A DNA stretch of 52,364 bases from Nemertoderma westbladi (Eukaryota > Xenacoelomorpha > Nemertodermatida > Nemertodermatidae). This document shows, one piece after another, positions 18,919 through 30,767 of this stretch (positions are counted from its first letter, which is position 1; every line of letters begins with the position of its first letter). The stretch spans positions 1 to 52,364 of the forward strand of contig JAUCBJ010000142.1 in NCBI GenBank assembly GCA_032718475.1. Reading direction: 5' to 3'. The translations under genes were made by a program, and so were the position numbers. Under the pieces are notes generated by a model, which was not told the DNA's origin, ran no database searches, and saw only the letters and a list, made by a program, of their open reading frames with translations.

Positions 18919-21161
18919 GTTTGTTTATACAGTTGAATGCCTACTGCTCTATTACAGTTTAAGCATGTCTAGTAATTCAGTATCACTGTTAGCCTAGTAA
19001 TTAATTACCGATACTGCTACTCAGTGTAGCGTAATATATATATAATATATTAGAATACCGGTATGCTTATAGTATATATATAAGTATTATTACAGACTAG
19101 ATTTGTCACAGAATACCGGTATGTAATTTCAGCACAAGTATATATAAATATATAATAGGCCTTTCGTGAATACCGGTATACAGCTTGCACTTATAGTATA
19201 TATAAGTATAATTATGGACTAGAATTAATTACAGAATACCGGTATAATTTCAGCCTTAATTTATAGAAATAAATATAATAAGCCTATTGTAAATACCGGT
19301 ACGTCAATTATTTTAGAATAATTGAATTTCTGAATTTTAGGGGTTACTTGGTTACTTTAACTTACTTTATTACCGTTATTTAAGCAGTAGTCCAACTGAT
19401 ATTGAGACCTAATTGTTGTATGGCAGGCCTACTATTTTATAAATCGGTTTGAGTTGATTTATAATATATATACCGGTTTTAATGGGTTTTGTCAATATTT
19501 GAAATAAATGTTATTATTTCTGGGAAAGAGTCACTACACAGAAGCTGTGCGCTCTCAGTGAAGTGCTACTTGTTGGACACTAAAACAAATAATTCTAATT
19601 TACCTAAGTTACATAATACTACAAATTACATACAATTCGGGGTGAGATTACAATCTCTAAATAAACACGAAAAATTACACGTACTAATTTTTAGGGTAAT
19701 TTTACAAGAAGTCTACAAACCAGCCTAACAAAGGGTTAGATTGTCTGGTTATTACAACGGACAGGGTACTACGGTATTTGAAAATAATAAGTAGTAGTAA
19801 ATATATTGCGTTGTCCAGATAGGAAAAATACCACCGTCTGACGACTTATAGCCATATCGCTATAAGTACTACGTTATGTATCACGGAGTGTTCCTACCTA
19901 GAAGTTAATTACCGCGGTCTACCAGAACCAACGTGCCTATTAACCACTTTACAACACAAATATACTGCCTACACACTAATTACCTTCGGAAAGCACTGTA
20001 CACTAAACCCTAAATTAGGTACAAGTACTTATACAACAAATAATCAGTAGTTAAAATACTTGAACAGCTAAAAGAACCACGGTATCTGCTGGAGTGACCG
20101 GGGCACAAAATCACCAGTCTTTACCTACGCCAAGCAGCCCTGATGTAGTACCGGGGTTGGTTTAACTATAACGGTATATATAACAAGCACAATTACTGTA
20201 GGAATAAACTTGGGGATATGAATGTTGCGAATAATCGCATAAACTCTGAATAATAAATATTACACTACGCGTACAGACTACTCAAACAAAATGCAGACCA
20301 AATACTGACAGACTACTATCAAGCCTAAACAAACTACGGTATATGCAGACTCCGAAATGGTTAGTTAGTATGCGTTCTAACCGAGTAGTACGACTTATTC
20401 TTTCGAGGGGGTTTACCTCACAGCACTGGAAGCCCCTACGTTCCCAACTGGCACTTTATCGGACATACACTCTACATACACCGCAATCTCTTCAAACCTA
20501 ACAACAGCTAGGCAACAATCCAGCCTACAAATTATCTAAATAAGAAATATTACGCTACCCGTACAAACTACACAAACAAAATACAGACCAAACGCTGGCA
20601 GACTACTATCAAGCCTAAACAAACTACAGTATATGCAGACTCCGAAATGATTAGTTAGTATGCGTTCTAACCGAGTAGTACGACTTATTCTTTCGAGGGG
20701 GTTTACCTCACAGCACTGGAAGCCCCTACTTTCCTAACTAGTAATTTATCGGACATACACTCCACACACACCGCAATCTCTTCAGACTTAACAACAGTCA
20801 GACAACAGTCCAGCCTACAAATTATCTGTACAATCTGAGCAGGCTTACATGCCTTCTGCTCAATATTGGCCTACAAATAAATAAAACCTGACAGAAATAA
20901 GTAAAATCTCAATAAAAAACCAGGGCGGGCCATCCCTGATTTAATATTAAGGCCTACCGGTATACAATATCAAAATCGAATAATACTGCTGTACCTGTAC
21001 TGCTGTAAGTACCGGTCCGGGTGGTTAGGTAGTCAAGCCTACTGGGTACCGGTTGGCCGGTACTTCAGCTTTATTGCCTACGTTGCAATAAAGAAGCAAT
21101 ATCTGTTATTGTTCTTACCAGAACAATAGACAACTATATTTCAGAAGTTATATCTGTTATT
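18919..21161 (-). other. Long leader between 5' LTR and first ORF
   Basis: About 2.2 kb without coding sequence. 19040-19320 carries repeated blocks built around the palindromes ACCGGT and TATATA. 20255-20833 is a tandem duplication. No tRNA primer-binding site could be named: the bases after the LTR on the minus strand (ATAACAGATATAAC) do not begin TGG. Confidence 0.55.
20255..20833. repeat. 290-bp tandem duplication in the leader
   Basis: 20255-20544 and 20545-20833 match across about 290 bp with scattered substitutions. Both contain ATTCTTTCGAGGGGGTTTAC and GCAGACTCCGAAATG. On the minus strand each copy has GAGGTAAACC, which resembles a splice donor. Confidence 0.9.
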
Positions 21162-22380
21162 GTTCGCGCTTTTAGACCTTTAGCAGTTTAACCTGCCAAA
21201 TTTGGATGTCTTCTAGATAATAAATCGACTTTAGCCTATGACGAGTATTTGATACACTACATTAGCCGAAGCCAGTCTATGCGCGACCATTCACCCGCTG
21301 GATATACCCGGGAGACTGGATTCGGAAGCCTAATCTTATTGCGGTGTAGGCCTACTGTATTATTCGACTGATCGTAATATATAATCTCTGACAAATATTA
21401 TTCACTTTCGGGAAATATTAACAGTTCCTTTAGGACGTGGCGCTCTAAATATGTAAACAGAGTTATGACTTAAACTAGACACAACGGGATGGCTATAGAT
21501 TCACGTATATGGCGCATTCTTTAGGAGATGCTTTGTTATCAGTCACAATACTGCACAATGCTGCACACCGATCTGCCGACCTTCACTAATTTTAGTCACA
21601 TATAAAGAGAACAACAACCAATACATGTAGTGCCTATGAAATAGCATTAGATTCACTTCAAAACCACTTTAATGTAAGTCGCAATCGTTATATGTAACCG
21701 GTCTCTCTTACCTTCAGTATATCAAGAAGATTGAGGGTTTTGTAATTATTTATCGATATTCCAAATATAATAATATTCCATCAACTGATATAATGAATAA
21801 CCGACAGTAAATAGCAGTAAAAATGCGGTGTTTGTAGTTGACAATATGATTAGGTGAGTGAGATAACAGATATACGTTTCTATGATTAAGCCTACTAATG
21901 TTGGGCTAAAGCTTTAAAATATAGTAATTCCAAAGCCGGTCTTCTAGGCTCGGAAAAAACCAACACAACTGATCCCTCTGGGCTGTTGTAGGTATCTTTC
22001 AACACAAAGAGAAACAGCTCTCATTGGCCGAGTTCCAGATTCTGTAGGTTCCACGAATGTCTAAATGCCGAACTATTCGGGTTTTTGCAGCCCATATTCA
22101 ACACAAGGCGAAATCGCTCTGATTGGTGGATCATTGTTCTGATTGGTTGATCGAACAGAACAAAGAGCCTATAGGCGTACAGCAAATCGGTTGGTAGATT
22201 GCGTCATTTGAGTTAGGTAGTTTAGAGTATTTGAGCGCATTGTGGGAAAACTGGCTTTTTATGTCCGCTAAAGCACACATGCAGACACAGCGGATAAATC
22301 GCTAGTTATGTCCTCTAAAAACACCTTACACAGTACATTGCGGAGAAAAGGGCCAGTTATATCCCGCAAAAGCTTTTACA
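21162..22380 (-). repeat. 5' LTR of the BEL/Pao element
   Basis: This 1219-bp direct repeat of 4582-5811 starts TGTTCGCGC and ends GCTTTTACA on the plus strand. On the coding (minus) strand it is upstream of Gag and should hold the promoter. I could not place a TATA box with confidence. Confidence 0.93.
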
Positions 22381-23165
22381 TCCCTGTAACCTAAAATCAA
22401 CATCAACCCCCTTAGTTGTATTATCTTTATGCTAAGTGTTATTTACTAATAATATATTTATCAATTATTATTAATTCCACAAAGCCAATTAAGGTTATAA
22501 GGGGAGAGGTAGGGTAAAAATTGAACTTATGGCTCACCAACACCAAAATTAAGAATAATGCACAATTACAGCACAGAACGATGAATAATGCACAGAACCT
22601 AAATTAAGTCAATAACGGGGAAAAATGTATATGCAAAAGTTATAAAGCGATCTCCTATTATTTATTATTAGTAGTACCAGTTGACCAACAAGACCAGTTT
22701 ATTTATATAGCAGCACGATCATTAGAGACACTTAGGGAAGTGCTGCGGCATCGAATAGCATTTAACAACAAATGATGGCAATAATATGGGGCAAAATATT
22801 CCTATCTTTTACTTTTATATAGGGGGAAACAAGAAGGAAGTGGTACTCATCTTCTAAAGCAACTAGATTGTATAAGGTGGACTTACGTTGTTCACGAGGA
22901 ATGTTATACCAACGACCATATTGAATACCCAGACTATGGGACGAGTATCTGATCCTTGAAATTAAAGTCGAAGAGAATTAAGGTACCCTTCCGCACGGTA
23001 GCAATATTTAACATACGGTGAGTAACCCTTTAGGTGAGTCTCTTATTAATTGCCCTCACCATTGTTGAATATGAGCAACCCAATTAACTCGGCCGGGCCC
23101 CGGCTGGGCCCTCATCTATAGAATTCAACTGGAGCATGTAGGCCTGTTTGAGTAGACGACTAGAA
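22381..23165. other. Right flank of the BEL/Pao insertion
   Basis: AT-rich, no coding signal. TCCCT at 22381-22385 may be the partner target-site duplication. Confidence 0.4.
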
Positions 23166-23420
23166 TTACATTTGATAATTTTTTAACCAGAACTTTATTA
23201 TTCTAAACTTCACTTCGACGAATAGCGAGAAGATCCCTGTTTCCAGATAGACCATGAAGTTCCGTGTTGAAGATTTAACCCTCAAAAATCGTTTAAGGAA
23301 CTTAAGTTGGATTCGTTCAATCTCATCTCCAGCGTATTCATGAAACCCCAAATCTCACATCCATATAAAAGGATTGGTTTAATCAGTGACTCGAATAGGT
23401 TATAGGCTAAGTTAAACTCG
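23166..23420 (-). pseudogene. LINE C-terminal fragment
   Basis: The minus strand encodes PILLYGCEIWGF, a one-base frameshift near 23340, and then EIERIQLKFLKRFLRVKSST and a region ending FRIIKFWLK. This order (LYG.EIWG, then an ER.Q..F.K..L.V block) is typical of the region after the RT in LINEs of the jockey/CR1 type. It is a short dead remnant unlike the other LINEs in the window. Confidence 0.65.
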
Positions 23421-24089
23421 ATGTTCGGGAACTTCAGAAGGAAAAATACGAAAAATACATTTAAGAAGAATGGCTTGAAATTGTACTGAATTTTACATCA
23501 TGGCCCTCAATAACACAACCATAAAACTACAGTATGAAATAACATTGTTAAAGTCATGCCGAAATTACTGAGTAAAGGTTGGCATTTTGTAGTTTACACA
23601 GGAGATCAAAGCCTAAAGTATTAATCTCTGGGAATTAACTTAAATCCAATTACTGTGATAGTGAAGCCCTTATTATCTGAATTCGTTTCGTATTTCCAGG
23701 ATTTTAATTATAAGGTTAGTATTATTATAGGCTTCGTATTTCACTTGTTGTATACCTGAACCTGTGCAGTGATTTACAATTCCACCCACTTCACCGCAGA
23801 CCCATTTCGACACCATCAATTTAAATGATAATATTCCAAATTTCGACGAATTGTAAAGCTGACTAACATCCATTTCTCTAATAATAAAGGAATAGTCGAT
23901 CCAAGATTCTAGAAAACGATTTATATTGAGCAGACGTGATCAGAAGGTAGACAATAGGAAAGAGATAAATAATAATTTTACGTTTCTTTCTACAATTCTT
24001 GGCCATCCCCTCCTTCAAACCCATATTTATGATTTATTAAAATTTGGAATGTTTACTACTACTACTACTAGTGAAATTCAGTAGACTTG
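23421..24089. other. No supported gene
   Basis: AT-rich sequence with small frames of no recognisable content. A (TAC)n tract lies at about 24054-24069. Confidence 0.4.
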
Positions 24090-24610
24090 TTGATTCATTA
24101 GCGGAGTGTTTCATCTCTCTGGGATGGACAATCAAGCGTATCCCCATCGAAACACTATCAATACTTTGGAAAACTTACTCTTTGCCAATATTTCGCTAGT
24201 TTTCCGTTTTACATAGGAGTTCTGAACCACAGCGGAACCTTCAGCGGGACCATTTGGAAGTAAGGTATAGAAATGCACTACGAAAACTTCTCCATATTAA
24301 TGGAACATTAATTTCATCGAACATTTTATATGGGTTATTTGGAATCAATCTATTAATTCAAGAAATATACCAATCAGCTATTCTAATTGTCCAGCGATTG
24401 ATCAGAGTACCTAACACACTATTGCAATCAATAACACGGACAACAGGCACCCTAAACAACCATCAACACTATTTGGGTCTTCGTTCAACTATAAGGAAAT
24501 GCGCGAAAAAATATGCAGTCCCGCAGCTCTCGTCACTATTACAATGTGAATATCAAAAGAGTACTCTCCTGTCTGATGTTGGTACCAACGTTATGGATTC
24601 TATTGAATAG
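24090..24610 (+). pseudogene. LINE fragment related to the 45823 element
   Basis: The frame GWTIKRIPIETLSILWKTYSLPIF (about 24121-24200, split here into its two halves GWTIKRIP and LSILWKTYSLPIF) aligns with the GWTLKWLS...LWNEIALPAITF part of the RT-bearing ORF at 45823. After a stop near 24200 the downstream frame (RYRNALRKLLHI, QSAILIVQRLI) aligns with its TLLHV...IGCIQRAAF part. It is thus the region downstream of the RT of a related LINE, with the RT itself missing and at least one stop. Confidence 0.55.
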
Positions 24611-24843
24611 ATTAATTTATTAATTTGATTTGGAATTAATCAATTCAATTTATGGATCGGAGATGGTCAGCTTCACGGCAAAGTTGAACAAAGTGAAAGC
24701 GTATCTGGAGTCAATTATAACTTAATTACATTGCTCTATCAGTTTTAATATAATTAGCATACGTGCGGTTTTAAACCTTTTAATATAAATATTAAAAGCT
24801 AGTTTGGCTGGCGGTGCGCACTGTTTGTGCGAGACTACTACTA

Positions 24844-25235
24844 CTAGGTCGAGCGAACTAGGACAGTGGAAATTAGATCCTTCGATGCTTCCCGATTCTC
24901 CATAGTTGTCGCAATTTCGTTTCTCCCAAGTTCAGTATCCCTTTCAAGTTGATCTATATATGTTATGGCTGGTCGTCCACGGCTACGCTTTCCATGAGTT
25001 GGTTGCCAGAAAAGTAGATCTGGTATGACCTCGTCTTTACTTCTCCAGCAGTGCCCACTGAATCTTAATCTGCGTTCACGGAGGGTGGTTGATACAGGCG
25101 GTATTGTACCATAAAGCTCGGCGTTTGTCATGTGCTGTCTCCAGCTGATGTTTAGGGCTGCCCTTAGTAGTCTTGTGTAGCAACCATCAATTCGTTGATC
25201 AAGTGATTTAGTCAGTCACTCTCTATCCATGATCC
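24844..25235 (-). pseudogene. LINE C-terminal fragment (RTE-like family)
   Basis: The minus strand reads IDGCYTRLLRAALNISWRQH and continues MTNAELYGTIPPVS, RRLRFSGHCWRS, GKRSRGRPAITYIDQLERDT. This is the conserved tail after the RT in a common endonuclease-RT family: the RR.R..GH block, then G..RGRP..T. It runs into a stop at 24844. The upstream RT is absent. A related tail on the plus strand is at 28163-28313. Confidence 0.75.
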
Positions 25236-26283
25236 TATCCATCTTAGTCAGTAATCTTGTCGATATATGATCAGATTGTTTGTAGAATAAATTGTATGAG
25301 ATTTCAGGAAATAGTATGAAAGAAAGCTGTCATTCTACAGTTTCACGTAAATATATGATTTTGCTGCTGGGTAATTGATGCGATGCTGTCACTTAAAACC
25401 AAGGATATTTATCTAACAAAGACAGCTACAAAACACTGGAGTCCATTGAAACTGTGAAGTGTGTTTTAGGTTAGTGATTCCGGAATACTCTTGACAGCTT
25501 TTATTGATTCAGACTGGTTGGTTATCAACAGTTCAGCAATTAGGTATTACTGCCTGCCAAAGTTACTGGTGCGGCCGCCCTGCTGCATCTCATTGTGTCG
25601 CAGGCCTTACTTATTAGTTTGGCTCAGAGGCTCACATTACTTGGTGGAAGGGGAGGGGGGGGGGGGGGGGTCTTAATACCCATTTTGGCGATTGTAGAAA
25701 GGTGATCCCCTCCACCCACACATACAGGCGTTGTTGCCAAGGTGATCCCCTCCACCCACTCACCTCCACTCACTACTCTTTATTGTTTAAATTGTTATAT
25801 AATTCAATATTTCATTATATTCGTTATGACTATTTTTGTTGGTTGATGAAATAAATAAATAATTAATGTGACTATATTATGTTGAAAGTACAGTGATGAA
25901 ATTGCTATGTTTTACTGTTTATTAGTTAAGATTGGAACACAGAATTCATTAAGAAAATGCATTATTACGTCAAGATCAATCTCACAAGCATGAATTTCTT
26001 GTTGAGTAATCTTTCAAATTGCCTAGTGTATTGTTAGAACTTTCCTTACCTTTCATTGGGTTTTGTTGCCTATGATTGTATCACAATTAATTATTACCTC
26101 TCCATATATTGAACCTTTCCTGGATAACATCCTGGAAAGACCAGAAGAGACAAACTACTTCATACCGTCCAATAAATTTCAAGAAGAAACTTTCAACAAA
26201 TCTGACATTCGAAACAATAGTTAATTATACTTATTATAACTATTTACATCATTGTGTGCAAAGTAGCTTCAACGTATGTCAAA
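25236..26283. other. Intergenic; poly(G) run and short direct repeat
   Basis: A run of 16 G lies at 25655-25670. GGTGATCCCCTCCACCCAC occurs twice (about 25701 and 25740). No coding sequence is supported. Confidence 0.45.
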
Positions 26284-27360
26284 CGTATGTTCAGCATACT
26301 TTCATTATATGGGATTCCTGATGAAATTATTGCAGCAATCAGATCAGTATACGATGGTTCGACAACATGTGTGTCTACTGTTGACGGTGACACAGAACCA
26401 TTTGAAGTGTTATGGGGCGTCCTCCAGGGAGACACACTTGCACCATTATTGTTCATAATTGTTGTTGACTATGTTCTAGGCATGTCCTTAGATCATCATA
26501 ATGATGATGGGGTGATGATAACTCCACCTACTGGCTCCAGAAGTCGAGGAAATCCTGCCAAGTACCTAACTGATCTAGACTTTGCTGATGACTTAGGAGT
26601 ACTCTCAGAATCACTAGAGGGAGCCCAACGGCTCCTCAGCTCATTAGAACATGCTGCTTCTAGTGTTGGTCTTTTTATTAACTCCAGAAAGACCAAAATT
26701 TTGACAGTTAACTTTGAAAGTCCTCAGCAAGTCTCTCATCGGATGAGCATAAGCTCCAAAGATGGTATGCTTGAGCATGTGGATGACTTCTGTTACCTGG
26801 GATCATGGATCCGGAAGTCAGGTGAGGACCTTCGAATACGTAAGGGAAAGGCATGGGCAGCCTTGAATAGGCTTTCCAGGATTTGGAAGTCACCGAGAAT
26901 TAATCGGAAACTTAAGGTCCGGTTATTTAGAGCAGCAGTAGTTCCAGTACTCCTCTATGGGAGTCCATGCTGGGCTCTAACTGCTGAGGACACCAAATCT
27001 CTGGATGGCACATTCACAAGAATGCTACGCCGGGTTCATTGTGTCAAGTTCAATGCACACATCTCCAACCAGACACTATATAACATTGGAGGTGTCTCAT
27101 TGGTTCCCCCAAGCTTGACTCTAGAACAAAATCGCCTCCGCTTTGCAGGACATTGCTTTCGCCGTGAGGACCAGCCAGTGCATAATCTTGTACTTTGGCA
27201 GCGTCATGGAGTGAATAAGCATGGTGGACAGCCCATGACTTTCTTGAGACGCATCTTAAAGGATACTGGCCTTGAAGATGCGGATGATCTAGCAAATGTC
27301 ATGGGTGATAGGGAGTTGTGGCGGTGCAATTTTGTCGATAAGCCTGCACAGCATTCTTAA
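26284..27360 (+). CDS. LINE reverse transcriptase, 5'-truncated but open
   Basis: An uninterrupted frame of about 360 residues (frame open from 26254) lacks only the endonuclease and the first RT motifs. Counting from 26254: GVLQGDTLAPLLFIIVVDYV at about 55-74, the active-site FADD at 110-113, FCYLGSWIRKSGEDL near 180, a LLYGSPCWAL thumb segment near 237, the LRFAGHCFRREDQP block near 298, and a C-terminal HGGQPMTFLRRILKDTG segment. Motif A (the first catalytic Asp, seen as FVDF in the copy at 10083) is missing because the element is truncated at about 26284, so this copy cannot polymerise. It ends at TAA with an AGT-rich tail. The ATG is incidental. Confidence 0.8.
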   Translation, partial: RMFSILSLYGIPDEIIAAIRSVYDGSTTCVSTVDGDTEPFEVLWGVLQGDTLAPLLFIIVVDYVLGMSLDHHNDDGVMITPPTGSRSRGNPAKYLTDLDFADDLGVLSESLEGAQRLLSSLEHAASSVGLFINSRKTKILTVNFESPQQVSHRMSISSKDGMLEHVDDFCYLGSWIRKSGEDLRIRKGKAWAALNRLSRIWKSPRINRKLKVRLFRAAVVPVLLYGSPCWALTAEDTKSLDGTFTRMLRRVHCVKFNAHISNQTLYNIGGVSLVPPSLTLEQNRLRFAGHCFRREDQPVHNLVLWQRHGVNKHGGQPMTFLRRILKDTGLEDADDLANVMGDRELWRCNFVDKPAQHS

Positions 27361-27399
27361 AAATGCAGCTGCAATGCAGCATGCCGATCCTAGTAGTAG

Positions 27400-28096
27400 T
27401 GCAAAGTAGCACTTTGCAGCGTTATGACCCGAGTTTATTTATGTACCGAGCGAGCGCAGCGAGGGAGGTTTACATAAATAAACAAGGATCTTTAAAGCTG
27501 AAATGTAACCTTTGCAAACAATGATGTATGTAATTTTGTTACATTATGTCAACTAATCAGCGTTTGGTATGTGAAGAAAGGTTTTTATGGATGCTCATTT
27601 GAACATTTTAATCATGTACTATTTCGATTTATACTATGTTATGATACTGTGATTTGTACTATTACTATGTACTATTTATTAACAGGTACACAGTATTAAT
27701 TATACATTTAAATAAATCTAATTAAAGTTTGTTGGAAGTTTTCACCTGCATGGGTTGATAAATCATTAATCCATCTTGACTTTGGTCGACTGAAGCAAAC
27801 TTAGTCACCGTCTTTATCCATTCAGTTTTACTGAACACTGTCGTCACTTTCTTAGGTTATTTTAGTGTCTTCTATTAGACGTTTCGCCATAATGGATTAC
27901 AGTACACGTTAAACAATTATTTACATACAGTAGCTAGTCCCGTCACTGCAAACTGGATAATAAAGCAGCCACTCATTAACATGAATGGAAATAATACATT
28001 CTGGAATACGGTAATTGAAGTTGTGTCCATGTCATTGATTACTTTGCAGCGTTCCGTCCTATAGGCCGCAACGCTGCAAAGTAGTACTTTGCAGCT
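27400..28096. repeat. Possible 0.7-kb inverted-repeat element with CTTTGCAGCGTT ends
   Basis: GCAAAGTAGCACTTTGCAGCGTT at 27401 (a self-complementary phrase) is mirrored at 28041-28096, where ACTTTGCAGCGTT and AACGCTGCAAAGTAGTAC occur. Inside the left end is a 51-bp palindrome (27433-27483): GTTTATTTATGTA...TACATAAATAAAC around CGAGCGAGCGCAGCGAGG. No protein is encoded. Confidence 0.5.
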
Positions 28097-28162
28097 TTCC
28101 GCGTAATTCACTAGAAAGCTGTTAAGTTGACATAATGTTACAAAATATATTACTGCCACTAG
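28097..28162. other. Short spacer
   Basis: Nothing is recognised here. Confidence 0.3.
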
Positions 28163-28313
28163 TGACAAGGAAAGCGTGCCGTGGACGACCGGCTATAACA
28201 TATACAGACCAACTTGAAAGGGATACTGAACTTGAGAGAAACGGAACTTCGACAACTATGGAGAATCGGGAAGTCTGGAAGGATCTCATTTCCAGTGACC
28301 GAGCTGAAATGTA
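28163..28313 (+). pseudogene. LINE extreme C-terminus
   Basis: One frame reads RGRPAITYTDQLERDTELER, then TTMENREVWKDLIS and a stop. It is the plus-strand counterpart of the tail at 24844-25235 and nearly identical to it in protein, so both come from one LINE family. Only the last 50 residues remain. Confidence 0.7.
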
Positions 28314-28677
28314 ATCAGCTAGAATGTCTTGGAAATATTGGAGAAGGGAGTTTCATTAGGCTATTTAATATGAACAAAGTTCCCAGTCAAAACGTTTAAC
28401 TCTCAAAAAAAATAATTCTTGGACGAATTCAAGTGCAACCATTCGAGCCGTATGTGCTACTCAACAATTTGAAGTTTGCTACAGTTTCTGATAAGGCTTC
28501 GTTGGCTTTAGGTGAGCCTTCTTCTTCCTTCTTCTCCTTCGAGCCTTCTTGGTGTTGGAAATACTACAAACTTGATATATTATATTACCTTGGTAGTTTC
28601 GGGATTGAATATTTCTTTGCAAATTTCAACACGATTTGATGACTAATTTTTCATTAAAACTAAAAGCGACCAACAAA
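28314..28677. other. No gene; TTC-rich tract
   Basis: A (TTC)n-like tract at 28517-28545 gives serine/phenylalanine-rich frames with no meaning. Confidence 0.4.
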
Positions 28678-29299
28678 ACACGTTCGTGGGGACTTCGCGC
28701 AGCACGTAGTCGGCAAGCCTTGGCATACGGTTCATATAGAGCAAATGGGGCATGTCTAGTTTGGACCCATATCCCATGCTATAAATGTATTCATTCGATA
28801 TACAATCATATGTTAATCCGCTAGGTGGTGTCAAATTGTTATTCTGCAATTTCGTACTTACCAGTGCAGCACTGTACAGCAGTACCGTACCGGTAGGCCT
28901 ATGTCATTACTTCTGAGTCTCTAGCGGATCCCCAATTAAATGTCGTAACTTTTCAATTTCGTAAAAGATAGACTTCATGATTCTCTACAGGCCACCAAAA
29001 TTTCAGCTCAGGAAAATGAGGCCTTCCCGAGAAATTTAACATTTTCTAAAAACCACATAATCTGTCGTAGCTGACGTCAGACTGCATGATTTTTCACCAA
29101 ACTTTACAAACTTTCTAAACTTTCTCTCTACTACTTACCTACTAAGTTTGGTTCAATTCCGAACGAGCGATGCCGAGAAATTCGCGTTCAAACATTTACC
29201 AGACGGACGGACAGACAGACGGACAGACAGACGGACATGCCCCATTTGCCCTATATGAACCGTATGCAAAGGCTCGCCGACTACGTGTCTCGCCCCACA
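28678..29299. repeat. Fold-back/MITE-like module B
   Basis: It begins ACACGTTCGTGGGGACTTCG and has a stem of about 60 bp (GTAGTCGGCAAGCCTTGGCA...GGGGCATGTC) complementary to 29232-29295. It ends in the inverted GTGGGGCGAGAC. Before the right stem come the phrase CTAAGTTTGG (29144) and a GACAGACGG microsatellite (29203-29233). The layout is the same as modules A and C, but the stem sequence is different. Confidence 0.75.
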
Positions 29300-30634
29300 T
29301 TTCAACAGCACTCGTAGCAACTTAACCTTTGCAGCAGCGACTCTATTTAGTTGGTGGGTATCAATATAAACACCTACTTTATATAAATCTAACATGAAAT
29401 TAGAACGGCTTCAAATATTTGATGACATATTCATGACAGCTCAATATTTGCTCAAAATAATTTGCAAAGACGTCCAGCTCCCCTTGTAAATTTCTAAACA
29501 GTAATTAATTGTGATATTTGCAATTTCGCATTAGGTCCACAGTGAGAAGAGATTAGTCCAAAGTTCAAGAAAACTGGACAAGGTTACTTAAGTCTACAAA
29601 GATTAAGCTTTTGCGGGCCCCTAGGCTTCAATAAATAGGGGGGTCCCTCCACTATACTACTACCACCCCCCCCCCCCCCCCACCCCCCCCCCACCCCCCC
29701 CCCCCCCCCCTAACGCATTCAAAATTAATTAATTTGGCAATACTAAATGATTCCCTTTATAAAAAAAAAGGCTTTATTAAAATATAATCAATTAAGAATG
29801 TATTCATAATTACAATAAAAAAATAATTAATATTCATAAAATTCAAGTGGTCTATGATGAATAAAAAACTTCAACTAGGAGGTCTTCTCGGTCAGAAAGT
29901 CCGTCCTTTTCGACAGGATCATCACTGCGGTGAACTTTGATACTCCGAACAGTGGTTAAGAGAGTAGAGCATTTACACTTCCTGATTCAACTCCATCTCA
30001 TCACTCTACAGTAGCATACGTTACATGGTTCCATCTTGCGGAGAAGACCAGATGGCTCTTCAATGGTCAGAAACCTCTCTTCTGAATCACCAATAATCAG
30101 GTTTAAGGGATGCTCTAATACCATCACTTAGGGTGCCTGTTGCATCCGCAGATGTCACTCAGACGTCTAACCACATGCTTAGTTCCCAATTGGGTCAACA
30201 ATATGGCCCATCGCCCAATGATGAGTTGAGGCACTGATCACTGAAGAACAGTTCTGGACAAAATAGAAAAACGAGGTTGCAGCTGTTACGCATTCAATTC
30301 ATATGAATGTATGAATGCATGAATGTGCAACATGGACTGAGATACGAGACAAAAAGCTTTTGGCAGTGTAACAAAACATGGAAACCTACGTATATCAAAC
30401 AACACACTCAGACAAGCCAGCCAATATACTCAGACAATATAAATATTCGCATAGGGGGATGGAGGGGTGGGGGTTAGATGAATATTGATAGGTGTGAATT
30501 TGTTTTCTGTTTTCTGTTTGCTGTTGCATTTATATTTTTTGGAATTTTTTTAAAGTTATTTCACAAATCCTAATAGAAAATTTCCCCGGGCCCCCATTTT
30601 TCGCCGGCCCCTAGGCTCAAGCCTTTTAGGCCTA
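29300..30634. other. Intergenic with a 45-bp poly(C) tract
   Basis: 29666-29710 is almost pure C with two A. 29880-30260 is less AT-rich and might be an old coding remnant, but no frame is convincing. Confidence 0.45.
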
Positions 30635-30767
30635 TTGGGTAATACGGCACTGGACGGGTGGATGCCTAACCTTTCTTGTAGACAATTACTCAATGATCCC
30701 CGAACTGCAAGAATGGACTCAAGGATACTTCTTACTTTCTTTCAACCGATTTGTCTCACAGGAGATT

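Larger units (their letters stand above)
4582..22380 (-). mobile_element. BEL/Pao-type LTR retrotransposon, 17.8 kb, defective
   Basis: Two direct LTRs starting TG and ending CA bound the element. The coding strand is minus: the 5' LTR is at 21162-22380, followed by the leader, first ORF, Gag and protease, and the 3' LTR is at 4582-5811. Family assignment rests on the BEL/Pao-style Gag domain, the CCHC knuckles leading into an aspartic protease, and the DIASRG-type segment that follows RNase H in this superfamily. No RT, RNase H or integrase core is found, so the copy cannot be autonomous. BEL/Pao elements are usually 5-10 kb. The extra length comes from a nested inverted-repeat unit (7675-12750), a long leader and an unrecognised ORF cluster (5890-7249). 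Confidence 0.85.

Noticed and set aside
21120-21161. tRNA primer-binding site of the LTR element
   Set aside because: The bases after the 5' LTR on the minus strand do not start TGG. A TGGTAAGAAC further in is too far away.
29880-30260. Possible LINE remnant
   Set aside because: Base composition looks less AT-rich and some phrases look coding, but neither strand gives a motif I can defend.
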